Source of the DNA: JBKPNJ01 sp963695705
GTDB taxonomy: Bacteria > Actinomycetota > Actinomycetes > Propionibacteriales > Nocardioidaceae
Reading direction: 5' to 3'
Assembly: GCA_963695705.1 (NCBI GenBank)
Contig: CAVOHB010000009.1
Location: forward strand, 124,001-188,000
DNA: 64,000 nucleotides
This document shows, in pieces, positions 57,691 to 64,000 of this stretch (positions within the stretch are counted from its first letter, which is position 1; every line of letters begins with the position of its first letter). Both the position numbers and the translations under genes were made by a program. Below the pieces are notes generated by a model. That model saw only the letters and a list, made by a program, of their open reading frames with translations, did no database searches and was not told where the DNA came from.

Positions 57691-57724
57691 CTATGACCTG
57701 CCCGATATCCCGGGCAGGTCATAG
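57691..57724. terminator. Perfect inverted repeat between the glycosyltransferase gene and pyrG
   Basis: CTATGACCTGCCCG (57691-57704) is fully complementary to CGGGCAGGTCATAG (57711-57724), 14 pairs with a 6-base loop. There is no T run, so it is either a U-less terminator of the steAB operon or an operator. Confidence 0.65.
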
Positions 57725-57846
57725 GTGACGGCAAATAATGGTCGGGGCGGGCGAGGCGGGATCGGCCGGCGCCGGGTTACAGGTAGGCTGGAGTCCCGTG
57801 GACAGGCGAGTCCGCTCGCCGCACCCAACCGCCACGGGAGTCCCTT

Positions 57847-60201
<2,355 letters not shown>

Positions 60202-60367
60202 CCCACGGGTGACCGTCGACGCATCGGGCGATCGGCACTAAAGTCGCGCTGCGCGTGCTACGTTCACGCCGGGCGAACCGCCGCACACCGTGGAACCGCT
60301 CGGGGCCGAGGCGGTCCTCCGGAAGGTGCTGTTCCAGACGCAACGGAGCGACAGGAGCGCGAGTCGG

Positions 60368-61484
60368 ATGAAGATCGGCGTGCCGAAGGAAGTCAAGAAC
60401 CACGAGTACCGGGTGGCGATCACCCCGGCCGGAGTGCACGAGCTCAGCTCCCGCGGGCACGAGGTGTTCGTCGAAGCCAACGCCGGCCGCGGATCGTCCA
60501 TCCTCGACGAGGAGTACGTCGCCCAGGGCGCCAAGATCCTCCCCGGCGCCGACGAGGTTCTGGGGGACCGGCGACCTCATCCTCAAGGTGAAGGAGCCGA
60601 TCGACTCGGAGTACGACCGGATGCGCAAGGACCAGGTGCTGTTCACGTACCTCCACCTCGCCGCCTCGCGCGAGTGCACCGACGCACTGCTCAGCCGCGG
60701 AGTGACCGGTATCGCCTACGAGACGGTGCAGACCGAGGACCTCGCCCTGCCGTTGCTCGCTCCGATGTCGGAGGTCGCCGGTCGGCTGGCGCCCCAGGCC
60801 GGGGCGTACCACCTGATGCGCCAGGGGGGCGGCCGGGGCGTGCTGATGGGTGGTGTCTCCGGTGTCTACGCGGCCAAGGTTGTCGTGATCGGCGCCGGTG
60901 TGTCCGGGATGAACGCCGGCGCGATCGCGCTGGGCATGCAGGCCGAGGTGCTGCTGCTCGACCGCAACATCGAGCGGCTTCGTGAAGCCGACAGGATCTA
61001 CCAGGGGCACATGCAGACGGTGGCATCCAACTCGTTCGAGGTCGAACGTGCCGTCCTGGATGCCGACCTCGTCATCGGCGCGGTGCTCGTGCCCGGCGCC
61101 AAGGCGCCGATGCTGGTGAGCAACGAGCTGGTATCGCGGATGAAGCCGGGCTCGGTGCTCGTGGACATCGCCATCGACCAGGGCGGCTGTTTCGAGGACT
61201 CCCGCCCGACCACCCACGACGAACCGACCTACCGGGTGCACGACTCGATCTTCTACTGCGTCGCGAACATGCCGGGGGCGGTCCCGCACACCTCGACGTA
61301 TGCGCTCACCAACGTCACGCTGCCCTACGCCGCCGCCCTTGCCGACAAGGGCTGGCGTCAGGCGCTACGCGACGACCGGTCGCTGGCGCTCGGGCTCAAC
61401 ACCTATGACGGGAAGATCACCTACGCCCCGGTCGCGGAGGCTCACCACGTGGACCACGTCGGGCTCGACGAGGTGCTCGGCTGA
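60368..61484 (+). CDS. ald: Alanine dehydrogenase, interrupted by a +1 frameshift
   Basis: NAD-dependent alanine dehydrogenase. The start is ATG 60368 ([17 protein letters not shown]) and the first part runs to GADEV. At 60558-60559 an extra T (GAGGTTCTGGGG where GAGGTCTGGGG is expected) shifts the frame; the expected next residues [13 protein letters not shown] are found in the new frame. The rest is intact, with the nucleotide fold [14 protein letters not shown] and the conserved HTST near the end. Removing one base gives exactly 371 residues, the usual length. Either sequence error or a strain-specific pseudogene; ald is dispensable in many bacteria. Confidence 0.9.
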
Positions 61485-62464
61485 ACGGACCAACCGCGCC
61501 TGACCGCGAGGGACCGGACTTCGGCGTCCAACCGCCTGGCCCCTCGGCGCTGGAGCGGGCGATCCGCACCTACCTGGACCACCTCGGCGTCGAACGCGGC
61601 CTGGCGGCCAACACCCTGACCTCATACCGGCGGGACCTGCGGAGGTACGCCGGATACCTGAGGGACGAAGGGATCGACGATCCGGCGGCGGTCGCCGAGC
61701 GCGATGTCACGGGTTTCCTGATGCGGCTGCGCGAGGGCGACCCGGACCATCCGCCGCTGGCGGCGGGCAGCGCCGCGAGAACCGTCGTCGCGGTTCGCGG
61801 GTTCCACCGGTTCGCGCTGCGGGAGGGCTTGGCCAGCGCCGATCCCGCGCACGCCGTACGCCCTCCCGCACCGCCCCGGCGGCTGCCCAAGGCGTTGCCG
61901 GTTGCCGACATCGAACGGCTGCTGCAGGCCGCCGGGCGGGCCGGGACGTCGCTGGCGCTGCGTGACCGGGCCCTGCTAGAGGTGCTGTACGGCACTGGTG
62001 CGCGAATCTCCGAAGCCGTCGGGCTCGACGTGGACGACCTGGACCTGCAGACCGGAACCGCCCGGCTCCGCGGCAAGGGCGGCAAGGAACGGATCGTACC
62101 GGCGGGCTCCTACGCCTGCCGCGCGGTCGAGGCCTACCTGACCCAGGCCCGGCCGGGTCTGGTGTCGACGAGAAGCAGGGGTGCGGCGTTGTTCCTCAAC
62201 GCCCGCGGTGGCCGGCTGTCACGCCAGAGCGCGTGGACCGTTCTGCACAAGGCGGCCGAGGCTGCGGGCGTGGCGGCGGAGGTGTCACCGCACACCATGC
62301 GGCACTCGTTCGCCACCCACCTGCTCGACGGCGGTGCCGATGTCCGGGTGGTCCAGGAGCTGCTCGGCCACGCCTCGGTCACCACCACACAGGTCTACAC
62401 GCTGGTCACGGTGGACAAGCTTCGCGAGGTCTACGCGACGGCACATCCACGAGCCCTCGCCTGA
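61481..62464 (+). CDS. xerD: Tyrosine recombinase XerD (probable CTG start)
   Basis: A 327-residue site-specific recombinase for chromosome dimer resolution. The full catalytic set is present: Arg175, Lys199, His271, Arg274, His297 and Tyr306. The N-terminal SAM-like DNA-binding domain ([25 protein letters not shown]) lies upstream of the first ATG (61721), so that ATG cannot be the start. No ATG, GTG or TTG exists in frame after the previous in-frame stop. A CTG at 61481 overlaps the ald stop as CTGA, with GAGG seven bases upstream, mirroring the ATGA/GTGA junctions seen elsewhere in this window. I take it as the start. Confidence 0.85.
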   Translation: MNGPTAPDREGPDFGVQPPGPSALERAIRTYLDHLGVERGLAANTLTSYRRDLRRYAGYLRDEGIDDPAAVAERDVTGFLMRLREGDPDHPPLAAGSAARTVVAVRGFHRFALREGLASADPAHAVRPPAPPRRLPKALPVADIERLLQAAGRAGTSLALRDRALLEVLYGTGARISEAVGLDVDDLDLQTGTARLRGKGGKERIVPAGSYACRAVEAYLTQARPGLVSTRSRGAALFLNARGGRLSRQSAWTVLHKAAEAAGVAAEVSPHTMRHSFATHLLDGGADVRVVQELLGHASVTTTQVYTLVTVDKLREVYATAHPRALA

Positions 62465-62635
62465 TCCGCCGGACTTTGTCCCCAGCGTCGTCAACAGCAC
62501 CGGTGGTGCCTGTGCATGCGCAGCGGGACATCCTGCACAGAATTCGTGCGGTGCTTGTCGCGGCTCACGCTGACCGCCTAGAGTCGCCGGGCGTCGACGT
62601 TTTGCCGACGTGTCGGTGGGGAGGTAAAGCGGGAA

Positions 62636-63667
62636 ATGAACCAGTCGACTAACCCCCAGGACGCGTATCAGCGCGACGAGCGTGACGAGCGGGACGGCTA
62701 CGCGGGGCAGACGTTCACCGAACCGGTCGCGACCGGCCACTCCGAGCGCGTCGGCTGGGGGGGCCGGCAGCACCCCGCTGCCGATGAGCCGAACGAACCC
62801 GTCGTCGAGCCGATCGAACCCGTCGTCGAGCTTGGGCCCACCGGGCGGCCGAAACCCGACCTGCCCGACCCCGTGGCCCTGCACAGCCACGGCCCCGCTC
62901 GGGTGCTGGCGCTGTGCAACCAGAAGGGCGGCGTCGGCAAGACGACCACTGCGATCAGCCTGGGCGCCGCGCTCGCCGAGCTCGGGCGACGGGTGCTGCT
63001 GGTCGACTTCGACCCGCAGGGGTCGCTCTCGGTCGGGCTCGGGTTCAACCCCAACGACCTGGAGCTGTCGATCTACAACCTGCTGATGGGCTCCGACGTC
63101 GCCGCCGACGCCGTCATCCACAAGACCGACATCGCCGGTCTGGACCTGCTGCCCTCCAATATCGACCTCTCCGCCGCGGAGGTGCAGCTGGTCAACGAGG
63201 TGGCCCGCGAACAAACACTGGCGCGCGTCCTCGCCCCGGTGACCGCCGACTACGACGTGGTGCTCATCGACTGCCAGCCGTCGCTCGGGCTGCTGACGAT
63301 CAATGCGCTGACCGCCTGCGACGGCGTCATCATCCCGCTGGAATGCGAATACTTCGCGCTGCGCGGCGTCGCACTACTGAAGACCACGATCGACAAGGTG
63401 TCGGAGCGCCTGAACCCGCGGCTGCGCATCGAGGGACTGCTCGGCACCATGTATGACAGCCGCACCCTGCATGGCCGCGAGGTGCTGCAGCGGCTTGTGG
63501 AGGCGTGGGGGGACGCGGTGTTCCACACGGTGATCCGACGTACGGTGAAGTTCTCCGACTCGACCGTCGCCGGCGAGCCGATCACCGCGTACGCGTCGAA
63601 CTCCGCGGGCGCGGAGGCATACCGGCAGCTGGCCAAGGAGGTGCTGGCCCGATGCCCCGCCGAGTGA
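62636..63667 (+). CDS. ParA-family chromosome partitioning ATPase
   Basis: A 343-residue ParA/Soj-type ATPase. The deviant Walker A KGGVGKTT is at residues 97-104, Walker A' DFDPQGSLS follows, and Walker B is VVLIDCQPSLG. An N-terminal extension of about 85 residues is acidic and Pro-rich with E-P-x-x-E-P repeats, before A-R-V-L-A-L-C-N-Q. This is the parA copy that follows xerD in many actinobacteria (before scpAB), separate from the parAB pair near the origin. ATG start after GAGG. Confidence 0.9.
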   Translation: MNQSTNPQDAYQRDERDERDGYAGQTFTEPVATGHSERVGWGGRQHPAADEPNEPVVEPIEPVVELGPTGRPKPDLPDPVALHSHGPARVLALCNQKGGVGKTTTAISLGAALAELGRRVLLVDFDPQGSLSVGLGFNPNDLELSIYNLLMGSDVAADAVIHKTDIAGLDLLPSNIDLSAAEVQLVNEVAREQTLARVLAPVTADYDVVLIDCQPSLGLLTINALTACDGVIIPLECEYFALRGVALLKTTIDKVSERLNPRLRIEGLLGTMYDSRTLHGREVLQRLVEAWGDAVFHTVIRRTVKFSDSTVAGEPITAYASNSAGAEAYRQLAKEVLARCPAE

Positions 63668-64000
63668 GCCTGCCCGGCTCCGACGAGCTCTTCCGGGAGA
63701 CATCGGTCGAGGAGCCCGCGGCCGATTCGGTGACTGCGGCGGGGCCCGAGGAAACCACCGTCGCAGAGGTGAGTGAGTCCAACGGCAACGGGCTACCGCG
63801 CTCGAGCGGCCGGGTGCGGCACGAGGAGAAGATCACCGTCTACGTGACCGCGGACGAGCTCGTCGACCTCGAGCACGCCCGGCTGGAGCTGCGGCGTTCG
63901 CACCGCATCTCCTCAGACCGCGGGCGCATCGTGCGCGAGGCGATCGCCATCGTGCTGGCCGATCTGAACCTGAACGGCGAGGACAGCGTGCTCGTCGACC
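63652..64000 (+). CDS. Ribbon-helix-helix-like protein next to ParA (partial)
   Basis: The first 116 codons of a gene that runs off the right edge. ATG 63652 lies 16 bases inside the parA gene. An acidic, disordered N-terminal 60 residues precede a segment of the form K-I-T-V-Y-V-T-A-D-E-L-V-D-L-E, then R-x-I-V-R-E-A-I-A-I-V-L-A-D-L, the strand-helix-helix pattern of Arc/CopG-like DNA binders. It could be the DNA-binding partner of this ParA. Known as a conserved actinobacterial hypothetical between parA and scpA. Confidence 0.7.
   Translation, partial: MPRRVSLPGSDELFRETSVEEPAADSVTAAGPEETTVAEVSESNGNGLPRSSGRVRHEEKITVYVTADELVDLEHARLELRRSHRISSDRGRIVREAIAIVLADLNLNGEDSVLVD

Noticed and set aside
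61481..61720. Third frameshift at the start of xerD
   Set aside because: The N-terminal domain is continuous in one frame down from 61481 with no visible break; a CTG start explains it without an error, though it cannot be fully excluded.

Overview
The window is chromosomal DNA of a high-GC actinobacterium. GC is roughly 70 %. Starts are often GTG, neighbouring genes are packed with ATGA/GTGA overlaps, the 23S gene carries the long actinobacterial insertion, and the gene orders infC-rpmI-rplT / pheST / argCJBDRGH and tlyA-nadK-recN-steA-steB-pyrG-xerD-parA are those of actinobacteria. The order or genus cannot be fixed from what I can see.

1-18287, catabolic island. A minus-strand trio (DUF2877/AllH, FdrA/AllF, DUF1116/AllG, the last cut by the left edge) matches the three subunits of oxamate carbamoyltransferase. 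Divergent from it runs an NCS2 uracil/xanthine permease, a three-subunit molybdenum hydroxylase (FAD, 2Fe-2S, Mo subunits), a CoxG-like protein, a nitrilase-superfamily amidase, a HyuA/HyuB pair, a HEAT-repeat protein, a carbamate kinase and a barbiturase-family ring-opening amidohydrolase. Read together these suggest an oxidative pyrimidine route (uracil to barbiturate to ureidomalonate). Instead of simple hydrolysis, the ureido acid may be split phosphorolytically to carbamoyl phosphate, from which carbamate kinase would recover ATP. This is inference from gene content. A DUF222/HNH gene with a LexA-box-like palindrome over its start codon interrupts the plus-strand run.

18288-23309. One very large membrane protein fuses an APC-type permease to HAMP, GGDEF and EAL domains, a possible transporter-type sensor for cyclic di-GMP turnover. 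It is followed by a uridine-kinase-like P-loop protein, a small membrane protein and an SseB-domain protein.

23310-40699, housekeeping run. infC has a classical AUU start and an attenuator-like hairpin in its leader. It is followed by rpmI, rplT, an rRNA methyltransferase, an orphan PAS histidine kinase and pheST. An arginine operon (argC J B D R G H, without argF) begins behind a promoter overlapped by an ARG box. A methylpurine glycosylase, a chorismate mutase and tyrS complete the run.

40700-46450, a complete rRNA operon (16S-23S-5S) with two promoter-like sequences, no tRNA in the spacer, a 23S processing stem and a strong terminator. Just beyond lie three direct repeats at an exact 21-bp period, reminiscent of an IS21-type end.

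46686-64000. A TPR protein, an SSB-like protein, a DUF1015 protein (minus strand), a HAD phosphatase, a small Asp-Pro-repeat protein, tlyA, nadK, recN, steA, steB, a WecA/MraY-like membrane glycosyltransferase, pyrG, a NUDIX hydrolase, ald, xerD, parA and the start of a ribbon-helix-helix-like protein. pyrG and ald each carry one extra T that breaks the frame, both turning GTC into GTTC; this looks more like sequence error than biology. xerD appears to start with CTG.
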